A DNA stretch of 36,505 nucleotides from Bacteroidaceae bacterium. Its GTDB lineage: Bacteria > Bacteroidota > Bacteroidia > Bacteroidales > Bacteroidaceae. This document shows, piece by piece, positions 1 through 8,933 of this stretch. The notes under the pieces are model-generated. The model searched no databases, was not told the DNA's origin, and saw only the letters and a list, made by a program, of their open reading frames with translations. The stretch covers positions 1 to 36,505 of the forward strand of contig CAAFRW010000284.1 in NCBI GenBank assembly GCA_900765575.1, read 5' to 3'. A program made the position numbers and the translations under genes. Position 1 is the first letter of the stretch. The number at the start of each line of letters is the position of its first letter.

Positions 1-69
1 GAGGGTAGCCGGACCTTTGGGGAAGTGCTCTTTCTATCCACTGATACGATGCGTTGGATAGTAATGCGA

Positions 70-99
70 AACGGTCGCCTTTTCACAAGGGCGACCGTT
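70..99. terminator. Strong hairpin at left edge, terminator-like
   Basis: A perfect 10-bp inverted repeat, AACGGTCGCC at 70-79 and GGCGACCGTT at 90-99, encloses a 10-nt loop. On the plus strand it is followed by a T-rich stretch (CTGTTTCTCTTTT), so it best fits as the terminator of a gene that lies left of the window. It may also stop minus-strand transcripts coming from the thioredoxin-family gene, but the T run on that side is weak. A short open frame (frame 2) ends with TAG at 59-61 just before the hairpin and could be the tail of that left-hand gene; 19 residues are too few to identify it. Confidence 0.6.
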
Positions 100-200
100 C
101 TGTTTCTCTTTTCAGAGAACTTTTTCCACAGAGAGAGAATATAGTGGTAGAATGGAAACAATACGCGTTTGGTATTGTTCTATCCTATAATAAGAATCGG

Positions 201-1376
201 TTATTGAAAGAGCTCAGCCAGTTTCTTTACCAACGCTTCGCCGCGTAAATCTGTTCCCACCAACACTCCTTTGGAGTCGATAAGATACATGGTTGGAACC
301 GACTTTACTCTGTAAAGGTCTGAAACCTCCTGACTGCGGAAATTCGGCCATTCCAGTCCTTCTTCCTTTAAAGCCTTCTGCCAGTCCGACTCGTTTTTGT
401 CGATAGAGATGCTTACAATCTGGAAACCTTTCTCGGCATATTGCTTATAAAGATTCTTCAGGTTCGGAATCTCTCTGCGGCAAGGACCGCACCAAGACGC
501 CCAAAAGTCGATAAGCAGATATTTCTTTCCCTCCAGCAAGGTAGCCAGTGTAACATCCTTTCCTTCCGCATCTTTTACGGTAAAGGGCTTTACCTGTTGG
601 CCTATGTTGCCTGCAGGATAAAGTTCTTCTTTCACTAAATTCCCGTAATAGCTGTCTTTAGCCTCTTGCGAAAACGCCTCGTACATATCTTTCTGGTCGG
701 GAGTCAGATATGCTGTCAGTTCCAGCATCATCATCGGACCCCAATAAGTATCTTTGTTGTCCGCAATCACTTTATTATAAGAGGTCTCTACCAGATGGAA
801 GAAGTCTTCATCCTCTTTCATCATCGCTTTAGCCGTTTCCGACTGTTGCAGCTCGGCCAGCTTTTTACTGTCTTTCTCTGCCATGGCTTTGTTCCGTGCC
901 GCAAAGAACTCTCTGTAGCGGATTTCGAAAGCATTGCGAACCTTGTTCATAGAATCCCTTACGGCAACCAGACTGTCGAAGCGGAGGGTTAATGGAGAAC
1001 CTGTTGTTTTCACTTCGTAATGATAACGTGGCGTGTTGTCTTGTGCGGGTGACATGGACGCCTTGCCGTCGATATGTATTTTTGCATTCTCCAATACAAA
1101 TTTAGCGGAGCCGTAACTGTCTTTTATCATCAGGTTCATTACCCGGGGTTCGTCAATAGCTCCTTTGAAAGTGAACTCCCCACCATTTACTACCGTTTTG
1201 GCATAAGCCGCCTCGTGGTGGTGGATAGCACCCGGAACCAATTGAATGGTGTCGCCGTCGTTCAGGCCGCTAATATGGCCTGTTACCGTAAAGGTGGTAT
1301 TCGATTGTTGCTGCGTACAAGCTGCAAAGAGGGTGGAAACTATCAATATAGTTCCCCAAATAAGCTTCTTTTTCAT
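201..1376 (-). CDS. TlpA/ResA-like thioredoxin-fold lipoprotein with DUF4369 N-domain
   Basis: A 391-residue predicted lipoprotein: an SPII signal with lipobox LFAAC (Cys20), an N-terminal DUF4369-type beta domain (about 28-120), a charged helical linker, and a C-terminal AhpC/TSA-TlpA thioredoxin domain. The redox motif WCGPC is at 295-299 and the cis-proline loop SVPT at about 359-362, so the active site is intact. Family members are membrane-anchored periplasmic or surface thiol-disulfide oxidoreductases. It is the last gene of the minus-strand SusCD operon, 145 bp after the PKD-like gene with a hairpin in the gap. Thioredoxin-like lipoproteins commonly sit beside SusCD/DUF4843/PKD-like sets, but the substrate is unknown. 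The family assignment is secure; redox partner and direction (reductase or oxidase) cannot be told. Confidence 0.9.
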   Translation of the reverse strand: MKKKLIWGTILIVSTLFAACTQQQSNTTFTVTGHISGLNDGDTIQLVPGAIHHHEAAYAKTVVNGGEFTFKGAIDEPRVMNLMIKDSYGSAKFVLENAKIHIDGKASMSPAQDNTPRYHYEVKTTGSPLTLRFDSLVAVRDSMNKVRNAFEIRYREFFAARNKAMAEKDSKKLAELQQSETAKAMMKEDEDFFHLVETSYNKVIADNKDTYWGPMMMLELTAYLTPDQKDMYEAFSQEAKDSYYGNLVKEELYPAGNIGQQVKPFTVKDAEGKDVTLATLLEGKKYLLIDFWASWCGPCRREIPNLKNLYKQYAEKGFQIVSISIDKNESDWQKALKEEGLEWPNFRSQEVSDLYRVKSVPTMYLIDSKGVLVGTDLRGEALVKKLAELFQ

Positions 1377-1454
1377 TGTGTGATATGTTATTATTTAATA
1401 GGTGCTTCCTTGTGTAAAGAATCGGTTTTTTCTTAGTGAATACTCTTTTCCATA

Positions 1455-1492
1455 GCGCAAGGAAAAGCTGTGTTGGATACTTTTCCTCGCGC
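1455..1492 (-). promoter_or_regulatory. Hairpin in the PKD-like/thioredoxin gap
   Basis: GCGCAAGGAAAAG (1455-1467) and CTTTTCCTCGCGC (1480-1492) form a 13-bp stem with one internal mismatch and a 12-nt loop. No T run follows it on the transcribed minus strand, so it is more likely an mRNA-processing or partial-attenuation structure than a full terminator. It would let the thioredoxin gene be expressed at a different level from the four genes upstream. Confidence 0.4.
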
Positions 1493-1521
1493 TTGGATAG
1501 CTGTGTCGGGTAAACGATTGT

Positions 1522-3144
1522 TTATTCGGCTTGTATAAAGGTCATTCCCATAATCTTTCCCCATCCGGTGGTGATGGTCGGATTTTGAGCCACTCCGAAC
1601 ATCGGACCGTAGAGTGATGCCGGCAAACCGTAGTTGTGGTCTACTTCGTACTCTATGATTTTTCCTTCCTGTTTGCTGCTGTCCCATACAGCTATCCAAA
1701 GAATGGCATAACTGGTGGGCCAACCTCCGCCTGCACTTCCGCAAGCATAGACGGAAGTAACCGTTTCGTTCGGTTCACATTGGTAAATGGTATTCGACTC
1801 ATCTGCTCCGGAAGACGGTGTAAAAGAATAAACCGCATCGTCGGTGGCATAATAGAAAGCAGCTCCTTTCGTACAGGTTGCATACAGTTTGGCGTTGGCA
1901 ATGTTCTCACACTTCGAGAGGTCAATCTTTGAGCGGGAACCTTCTGCCTCCAGACTTCCATTGTCCACTCTGTTGTAGAAGTTGAACCGGTAAAGATAGT
2001 ATTTTCCGCCTTCTTCTATAATGCAGTAAGTTTCGTTTGAACCGCCGTTGAGAACCACTTTAGGAGTAGCCGGAAGCTTGTTTGCGTCCGCATAAATAGT
2101 ACTTCCTGAGGTTGCCTTGAAGTTACTGATAGAACTGTTTAAATTATAATAAGGGCGGAACATACTGTTTTTCTTATCATAAATTACCTGGTCGGCATTG
2201 ATGGCTCCGGCTACAGGATTCCATGTGGTTTGCGTTTCAAACATCAGGAAATTGCCGGCTTCATAATCGCCTGCAATCGGGTCGGAGAATTTACGGTCGT
2301 TCGACTTGTTGGTGTATAACGTATGTAACTTTCCGTTATTAATCAGGAAATCGCAGTTGTTGGTAAAGTAGGAGCATTGTGGGTCGAAGGTGGCCGGAAC
2401 ATTGTAAAACATATCCTTCCATTCGTCCATAATCGTCATATTTACCTGGTCTATTCGGTATAGATTCTGGTCAGTACATACCATATAACCATTCTTGCTG
2501 ATGCTTCCGGTATGAGTTCCTCTAATGAACCGGGGCTTTCCGGGCAACATCTGTCCGGCCAGTTCGCTGTAATAGTGCGGATATTGGGCGTCACCTCCAC
2601 AAATAAGCATTAGGGAAGAAGTCATGACTTCAATATCTGTATCTCCGTTAAATTCGGAAAGCAGGTAAAGTCCCGTTTGAGTACCGCTTCCATTCACAAC
2701 GGTATATTGCTGTTGTGCGTTGTAGTAGCTGCGCATTCCGGAAACCGTATCTTCGGCCAGTAAATGGAAACGATAAGCACCCGGTTTAAGGTCTACCACC
2801 CAGTCTAGCTTTTTAGAGTATGAGAGGGTATCTCCCTTGGGATAAACCATCGAGTTTCCTACCTGTTCCGGAAGGTACTGATAGTTGGTTAAGCGTAGTA
2901 CAAACCAACGGTAACGCAGTCGTTTGGGATATTTATACGTTACATTCGGCTCAAATTCTATGTGGTCGCCGGCATTCAATGGAAGTAGCAGAGCCATGCG
3001 GTTGTCAACGCCTACCGTATCGAACTTGATTTCACCGGCCTCTTCATTGGACAGGTAACTGTAATTACCTTCATCGTCTACGCAAGCTGTAAAGAGCCCG
3101 AGAAAGAGGATGATTGCAGGAAATAAGTATTTAAGACTTTTCAT
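1522..3144 (-). CDS. PKD-like family surface lipoprotein (SusE-position protein)
   Basis: A 540-residue lipoprotein with lipobox LFTAC (Cys21) followed by the acidic VDDEGNY segment typical of this family and often linked to surface display in Bacteroidota. The N-terminal part (about 40-150) resembles a PKD/Ig-like beta domain (KYPKRLRYRWFVL; LKPGAYRFHLLAED); the remainder looks like a beta-rich propeller-like region. It lies 18 bp after the DUF4843 gene, so it is translated from the same operon. By position it corresponds to the accessory SusE/SusF-type lipoproteins that bind ligand at the cell surface. A paralogue with the same opening (FEDEGNYNYKK) ends the second operon of this window. 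The ligand is not predictable from sequence. Confidence 0.85.
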   Translation of the reverse strand: MKSLKYLFPAIILFLGLFTACVDDEGNYSYLSNEEAGEIKFDTVGVDNRMALLLPLNAGDHIEFEPNVTYKYPKRLRYRWFVLRLTNYQYLPEQVGNSMVYPKGDTLSYSKKLDWVVDLKPGAYRFHLLAEDTVSGMRSYYNAQQQYTVVNGSGTQTGLYLLSEFNGDTDIEVMTSSLMLICGGDAQYPHYYSELAGQMLPGKPRFIRGTHTGSISKNGYMVCTDQNLYRIDQVNMTIMDEWKDMFYNVPATFDPQCSYFTNNCDFLINNGKLHTLYTNKSNDRKFSDPIAGDYEAGNFLMFETQTTWNPVAGAINADQVIYDKKNSMFRPYYNLNSSISNFKATSGSTIYADANKLPATPKVVLNGGSNETYCIIEEGGKYYLYRFNFYNRVDNGSLEAEGSRSKIDLSKCENIANAKLYATCTKGAAFYYATDDAVYSFTPSSGADESNTIYQCEPNETVTSVYACGSAGGGWPTSYAILWIAVWDSSKQEGKIIEYEVDHNYGLPASLYGPMFGVAQNPTITTGWGKIMGMTFIQAE

Positions 3145-3162
3145 ATAAGTGTCCTCCTATTT

Positions 3163-3882
3163 TTATTTTACTGGAAAAGTAACTAAAACGCCGTTCTCGT
3201 CGGTCAGTGACTGGCCGGGGTGTGCAGCATTGTATTCGTTTAGTGCGTTGGTAAATATCAGGTTATAGTTATGCAACATCGACCAGCTCATCGTCTCCGT
3301 ATCAAAACTACTGACACCTCCGGCGTTGTTCAGCATGAAACGGTACTTCACGTCGCTGTATTCTCCGAAATGTTCTTTTAATGAATCCCAATTCTTTGGC
3401 ATGCTTAAGATGTCATTCCAAATAAAGAGGATGTGGTTCCGTTCATTATTGCCTACGGCAAAGTCTTCGGAAGGTATAACGCCTACGTAGAGGCGAACCG
3501 TTTTCTCCTGCAATAAAGCAACCCGTTTCAATGTGACGGGGAAGGTAGCTTTGTTGGTATTCGCAGGAATTACCACAGAGGTAGGCACCGTATATAAATC
3601 GGACGTAGCCGTTGTGCGGTCTTTGTCGACCGTTAAGTTGGCCGTACGGTCGTAGTCGGTAACGGGTCCCATGATACAAGCCTCTATATCTATCTGCATT
3701 TCTGTGAATTCTGCCGGATAGGTAAGGAATGAAAATTCGATAGAGTCGGTGTCTAAAGCCCAGATTTTAGGACCCTCCAGACGAATGCGTGCTTCGTCTT
3801 GATAATAGAACCCGTCGTTCTCGCAACTTGTCCAAAGCAAAAGAGACAAGCTTAGAAATAATATAGATTTAATATAATTCAT
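3163..3882 (-). CDS. DUF4843 domain lipoprotein
   Basis: A 239-residue lipoprotein (lipobox LWTSC, Cys20). The middle segment (VVIPANTNKATFPVTLKR) and the segment VRLYVGVIPSEDFAVGNNER followed by PKNWDSLKEHFGEYS are characteristic of DUF4843 proteins, small beta-sandwich lipoproteins found almost only next to SusC/SusD/PKD-like genes. The gaps are 27 bp to SusD upstream and 18 bp to the PKD-like gene downstream, consistent with one transcript. Its likely role is an accessory surface subunit of the SusCD complex; no enzymatic motif is visible. The paralogue at 34082-34840 keeps the same NNWDSYVEHFGTY-type C-terminal block. Confidence 0.85.
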   Translation of the reverse strand: MNYIKSILFLSLSLLLWTSCENDGFYYQDEARIRLEGPKIWALDTDSIEFSFLTYPAEFTEMQIDIEACIMGPVTDYDRTANLTVDKDRTTATSDLYTVPTSVVIPANTNKATFPVTLKRVALLQEKTVRLYVGVIPSEDFAVGNNERNHILFIWNDILSMPKNWDSLKEHFGEYSDVKYRFMLNNAGGVSSFDTETMSWSMLHNYNLIFTNALNEYNAAHPGQSLTDENGVLVTFPVK

Positions 3883-3909
3883 ACGATGTAATGTTTTAAG
3901 GTGAATCTT

Positions 3910-5370
3910 TTAGTTTTCATAGCCACCGAACTCTATATCGCTTTCCGGTATCGGCAACACATAGATGCTCTTATTCGGACGGACTGCGGCTCCTTTAATC
4001 TCCGAAGCGTTCAGGCGTTTGTAGTAATAGAACAACTGACTTTCGGCAATGAATTCTTTACGATACTCTTTGTAAATCTCTTCCTGTATCTGGTCGGTTG
4101 TCAGGTCTTCGCTCAGTGGAGTGGCTAAAGATAAGCCACGATTATCGCGTACCTCGTTCAGTAACTCAATGGCACGCTTCGGATTACTCTGTTTTAAACA
4201 TTCCGCGGCAATGTAGAAGGCTTCCGTTAGCCGGATGAGCGGATACATATTGTTGTAACCGCTTCCTTCCATGTACCAGAACTTCCGGATATATCGTTTT
4301 TCTCCATCCTGTTCGTATCCGTAAATGCGGCGGAAGTCGTTTCCGTATCCGCTGGTTTGCTCAAAGATATCATCTACTTTGGAGGTGGTAGGACTTAATG
4401 TGGCATTCTCTTTTTCTCCGGCACTGGTGAAATATTTGTCGCTGGTATCTTCCCATTTATTGATGGTTAGGTGGAACAGATGTTCGCAGGAGAAAGCATA
4501 GTCGATAGCTGTCTTTTGAGATTGTTCGAGGTTGGTTCTGCTAATCCAGTAAAACGGCCGGCTATTTGTATAGGTGGTTCCTTCTACCATATCGACAATC
4601 TCATTCGCATACTTCAATGCGTTCTCCGTATCTCCCATCCACATGCAGGCCCGGGCCAATGTTGCAGTGTTGGCAAAATAATTAAAGTAATAACTACGGT
4701 TTGCCCTGTGCTGGTAAGGAGAATGACTTATTTTCAGGGAATCATGGTCTAAACAGTTCTTAGCCTCTAATAAGTCGTTAATAATGAGTTGCATGGTCTC
4801 GTTCACTGTTTTCTGTTTCACTATGTTGGTAGAGTATTCCGTTACATAAGGAACTCCTTTCGCATTCTTGTCCATAGCGGGACTGCAAGCAAACAGACGC
4901 ATTAAATCGAAGTGAAGAAACGCGCGCAATCCCAATGCTTCTCCCTTATAGAGATAATAGTTGTTGTTCGTAAACATGTTGGGGTCTGCTTCATTGATGT
5001 GCTTCAACAAGAGGTTCAGGTTGGTGATGCAATTGTATGTATTCAACCAGATGTTATCAATGATTTTCTTGGTATCCGTTTGGGTATAGTCATATTCGGC
5101 AGCATAGCGCCACGGACCGTTTATATTGATATCATAGTTTTGCGACAACACTTCGGTAAAACCTATACCCATTTGCAAACCATACATGTCTTCGGAGGAC
5201 ATTTTGGTATATACGCCGGTTAGCTGGTCTTTATAGCCACCCTCACGGCTAAACTGGTCGTCTTCTTCTATTTGGGATTTTGGACTTACATCCAACCAGT
5301 CGTCACAAGCCGAGAATGTGAAGGCTGTTATCATTCCAATCAGGGTTAATTTGATTATATTTCTTTTCAT
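3910..5370 (-). CDS. RagB/SusD family nutrient-binding lipoprotein
   Basis: A 486-residue lipoprotein with lipobox TFSAC (Cys22) and the standard SusD start CDDWLDVSPKS. The TPR-like helical core is visible (GEALGLRAFLHFDLMRLFA at about 140-160; ARACMWMGDTENALKYANEIV), as is the C-terminal SusD signature (LIRLTEAFYIAAECL; ELLNEVRDNRGL; YKEYRKEFIAESQLFYYYKRL; YVLPIPESDIEFG). It forms the lid of the SusCD pedal-bin transporter at the outer face of the outer membrane and captures the ligand. It starts 11 bp after the SusC stop. Length and motifs are complete. If the upstream SusC is out of frame, this subunit could still be made but would lack its channel. Confidence 0.95.
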   Translation of the reverse strand: MKRNIIKLTLIGMITAFTFSACDDWLDVSPKSQIEEDDQFSREGGYKDQLTGVYTKMSSEDMYGLQMGIGFTEVLSQNYDININGPWRYAAEYDYTQTDTKKIIDNIWLNTYNCITNLNLLLKHINEADPNMFTNNNYYLYKGEALGLRAFLHFDLMRLFACSPAMDKNAKGVPYVTEYSTNIVKQKTVNETMQLIINDLLEAKNCLDHDSLKISHSPYQHRANRSYYFNYFANTATLARACMWMGDTENALKYANEIVDMVEGTTYTNSRPFYWISRTNLEQSQKTAIDYAFSCEHLFHLTINKWEDTSDKYFTSAGEKENATLSPTTSKVDDIFEQTSGYGNDFRRIYGYEQDGEKRYIRKFWYMEGSGYNNMYPLIRLTEAFYIAAECLKQSNPKRAIELLNEVRDNRGLSLATPLSEDLTTDQIQEEIYKEYRKEFIAESQLFYYYKRLNASEIKGAAVRPNKSIYVLPIPESDIEFGGYEN

Positions 5371-5381
5371 AATTCACGTTT

Positions 5382-8300
5382 TTAGAATGTTGCTTGAACT
5401 GAGAAAGAGAATGTACGGGCAAAAGGATAGGTTGTACCTCTCTCGGTTTTTACGGATGAGATAATAAATAAGTCGTTTGTATAAGCGCTTACTTTTAATC
5501 TTTCCAAGAATGACTTTTTCACGAAGTCCCAATCACGGAAATCGTATGACAAGCTCAACGAAGCCAGTGTAAAGGTATTATAATCTTCGACAAAACGGGA
5601 GGTCGGATACGTTTTGCTCTGGTCGGAGATAGCTTTGTACAGCGCCACGTCTCCGGCTTGTTTCCAACGGTCGGTAAATACCCGGCGGTCTACATTATAT
5701 TGCAAGGCTACATTCTCTATTTTGTTGACGAGTGTTTCGTTATAGATTTGGCCTCCCAACCGGTAATTGGCCGATACGGAGAATCCGATTCCTTTTATCT
5801 CTCCGTTGAAACCAATGTTTCCATTGATTTTGGGTAGTAAGTCACCACAAACTACCTGGTCTTTTATATCGTAGTCGTACGTAACGGTTCCGTTTTGTTT
5901 CAAGAAAATCTCCTTACCGTTTTGCGGGTCAATTCCCAAAGACTTTACCGCCCAGATAGCATTCATGGAACATCCTTCCTGGTATTTGATAGACGGAGTG
6001 GTTATTCCTTCTGTTATCATGTTATGGTCTTGTGTATCATTCCATGTACGTAGTCCGTTGGAGATTTCCTTCAATGTGTTCTTGTTATGCGCTGCGCTAG
6101 CATATACATTGATATAGTCCTGCTGGCGGCTGTACACTTTATAGTTTAAATAAGCTTCTACACCTTTGTTTTCCACCTTTCCTAAATTAGCCACGTATGT
6201 GGAGAAACCGGTGGTATAGGGAACGGTAACGTTGGTAATCATCCCTTTGGTGTTGGAGATGTAGTAATCGAAACGTCCGCTAAGACGGTTGTCGAACAGG
6301 GCGAAATCAAATCCGAAGTTGGTATCGTAAACCTCTTGCCAGTGCAAGTCCGGGTTAGCAAGCCCTTTGATGTATGAACCGATGGAACCGTTGTAGGAGT
6401 TCTCATTGTAATAGAGAAAAGTTGGTTTGGCATCATACGAGCTGAATCCCTGGCTTCCGGTATATCCGAATGAAGCTCTTAACTTCAGTCGGTTCAGGAA
6501 GGTTGCATTTTTAAGGAAAGGTTCGCTGTGTACATTCCAACCGCCACCTACCGACCAGAATTGTGCCCAACGGCGGTCGTCGCTGGTTTCCGAAGAACCT
6601 GTTAACCGGTAGTTGGCATCGAACAGATAGCGTTCATCGAAGGAGTAGTTTAACGATAATACGCCGCCGCAACTGCGTGAAACATTTTCGCTTCCGGTAG
6701 GGCGTTTATCTTTGGCATATTGTACGGCAAACGTGATGTCGTCCATGTGGTCGTTGGGGAAACCTTCCGCTTCCATCTTTGCCGAAGAGTACGTATTGTC
6801 ACTCATATTCAACTGCCCATTCAGGAAGAACAGATGTTTGTCCAGTTGGATAGAGTAATTTGCGCCAAAGTCAGCATTGACATTGGTTTGTTTACCGTTT
6901 GTTTTAGCATAAGAACCTTTGCGGAACTCATCTGCGGTAGAAATAAAGTCTGTGTGGTTGGCCGGTTTGAACAGGTCGATGGTGTTTGTTTTGCGTACAA
7001 AACCAAAACGTCCGGTCAGGCGTAGTTTTGACATGCCCTGCCACTCTATATAGAAATTGTTTGTGATGTTCGTATAGGTGTTGTTATTAATCGTATTTAA
7101 AGTTGTGTTATAGATTGGGTTGTAATAAGTGCTGCTTTCGCCTCCATTATCCGTATAATCGTAACTTTTGATTAAATTCCCGTTTTCATCGTAAAGCCGG
7201 CTGTAAGGATTCATCAGGCAGTATGTATCGAACGAACCGTAAGGCGACTCGTTGCTGTCGTTATAATCGATAGACAGTTTATTGCGGAATATCAAATCCT
7301 TTACACGGTAAGAAAGCGTGATGCCGCCGGAGAAAGTGTTACGGTTGGAGCCTTTCATGACACCTTCTATATTGTTGAACGAAAGGTCTACTCCGTAGAG
7401 CATTGCCTGGTCGCCGCCTTCCAGATAGAGCGAATGTTTGTGTCCTATTCCTACACGGGTAGGTTGCGCTTTCCAGTCTGTTTCCGAGCCGGCCAATATC
7501 TCACGTAATTTGTTGGAGTAGGTTTGGTCTAGTTTTATTTGATTCACAGCATTCCCGTTTTTATCGGTGAAAAGTCCGGCAAGCCGTTCTACTTCCAGTT
7601 TCTCGCGGGCATTACACAAATCATAACTGCTTAAGTCCGGTGCTTCAATGCTGAGGCTTCCGTTATAGGTAATTCGCATGCGTCCCGAAGCCGGTCGTTT
7701 TGTTTCAATGACAATCACTCCGTTGGCTGCTTTCGAGCCATAAATAGCTTTGGCGGTAGCATCTTTCAGTGTAGTGAGGCTTTCCACCTGATTCATGTCT
7801 AAGTCGAGAATCTTTGTGAGTTCTGTTTCAAAACCATCTAAAATGAATAAAGGTTGGTTTGCACTGGAGGCATATTCTCCTTGTACATCGCTGACGGTAG
7901 TGCTACCGCGCATTTGGAAGTCCGGCAACGCATTCGGGTTGGAACCGGCCTTCAGATTTTCTATTTGCAGGAAAGAGGGGTCTATGTTCTTTAAACTTTC
8001 AAGTACATTGGCGTTACCTACCCGGCGAAGCTCTTCTCCCTTTACAGTGGTCACCGCACCGGTAAAGGTGTTGGCCTTACGGGTAAACATACCATTTACC
8101 ACCACCTCTTCCATCGCCTGAGCGTCCGGTTCCAGCTGAATCTCGTAAGAATCGTTGGGGGGGGTAAAAGATTGACAGTCTTCTGTTTAAACCCGATGTA
8201 GCTTACTGTAATCTGTTTCACATTGTTGGGAAACGTTAGTTGGAAGTGCCCGTTGATGTCGGTAGCCACCGCTTGTACGGCATCGGTGGAAGATACTTTT

Positions 8301-8476
8301 ACCATCGCGACGTGTGCACCGGGAAGCGGTTCACCCAAATCATCTTTCACGATACCTGAAATGCTGCGGTTCCCGGTCTGTGCATAGGCATTACCTGAAA
8401 GCAATGCCATCATGAGCAACAGTAAGAATCGGGATGCATTCCGATACAAGCCTAAGAAAATCTTTTCTTGTTTCAT
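5382..8476 (-). CDS. SusC/RagA TonB-linked outer membrane transporter, out of frame in a C8 tract
   Basis: Two overlapping frames make one SusC gene. The N-terminal frame (start MKQEKIFLG at 8476, preceded by GAGAGAG; an in-frame ATG at 8509 lacks this) gives a signal peptide and a CarboxypepD_reg-like domain (ISGIVKDDLGEPLPGAHVAM). It then runs into eight C residues (plus strand G8, 8157-8164) and stops at 8096. The downstream frame has the TonB plug (EEVVVNGMF, LKDATAKAIYGSKAANGVIVIETK) and the 22-strand barrel, ending in the aromatic barrel signature SFSVQATF. One added C joins them as LLPPPNDSYEIQLEPDAQAMEEVVV, giving 1031 residues, a normal length for an STN-less SusC. It would be the channel for the SusD that follows. 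It is either phase-OFF, a real pseudogene, or a homopolymer read error; no other damage is visible in the remaining 2.7 kb. Confidence 0.9.
8157..8164. repeat. G8/C8 homopolymer inside SusC (out-of-frame state)
   Basis: Eight consecutive G on the plus strand, read as CCC CCC CCA on the coding strand. The count determines the SusC frame: eight is OFF, nine is ON. It lies in the linker between the carboxypeptidase-like domain and the TonB plug, so variation in proline number should be tolerated. It is one of only three G/C runs of eight or more that I found in the window. Confidence 0.85.
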
Positions 8477-8547
8477 GCTCTCTCTAGTTTTAATTAATAA
8501 AGTTATCATTCTTTTCTCTCATAAATCTCTTCAAATGCTAATGAGCG

Positions 8548-8555
8548 CAAATTTA
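8548..8555 (-). promoter_or_regulatory. Bacteroidota -7 promoter element for the SusC operon
   Basis: The minus strand reads TAAATTTG here, an exact match to the Bacteroidota -7 consensus TAnnTTTG, about 70 bp before the chosen SusC start. A clear -33 TTTG is not seen, which fits an activator-dependent promoter. The perfect palindrome at 8590-8617 would then sit roughly 50-77 bp upstream of the transcription start. Confidence 0.5.
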
Positions 8556-8589
8556 TCTATCGGTTTCTAAAAACCAGTATAAAATGGAT

Positions 8590-8617
8590 TCCAAATACGG
8601 CAATTGCCGTATTTGGA
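8590..8617. promoter_or_regulatory. Perfect 28-bp palindrome, probable operator
   Basis: A fully symmetric 28-bp sequence with core CGGCAATTGCCG flanked by CCAAATA and TATTTGG. It lies in the divergent gap between the SusC operon and the first GH127 gene, just upstream of the SusC -7 element. The symmetry suggests a dimeric regulator. The TPR-AraC protein encoded at 15016-16779 is a candidate, although AraC proteins more often bind direct repeats. Confidence 0.65.
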
Positions 8618-8771
8618 TAAAAAAGTGATAGGAAAAGAATCTGTTTTGCATGATTATGCTTGCGGAAGATGTTGAAGAACATAAGAACTTGTATGCTTTA
8701 AGGGTGCGAATGATTGGGATTGCCTATATGTTACAGTTTTCCTATTCTTGAAACTTGTGGCAATGAAGATT

Positions 8772-8797
8772 CCAAATGCGGCAATTGCTACATTTGT
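8772..8797. promoter_or_regulatory. Diverged second copy of the palindrome, on the GH127 side
   Basis: Twenty-one of 26 positions match the first palindrome, including CCAAAT, CGGCAATTGC and ATTTG, and both copies are preceded by GATT. The right arm is degraded (TACATTTGT). It is 181 bp from the first copy and 137 bp before the GH127 start codon, so a regulator could bind both sides of the divergent region. Confidence 0.55.
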
Positions 8798-8933
8798 ATA
8801 AGAAGAAAGATTTAAAGTGTTGTTTTTACATGCTTAAAATTCGTGTTTTAAGCTAAATTCTTTTTACTTTGCATTACTCTCATAAATGAAAAACAGCAAG
8901 TAATGATTAACCTTAAAATCTGGTTTTTATTCT

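Noticed and set aside
8096..8509. The N-terminal SusC frame as a separate small gene of 137 residues
   Set aside because: Its last ~20 residues are out-of-frame translation past the C8 tract; the domain it encodes continues exactly in the downstream frame when one base is added.
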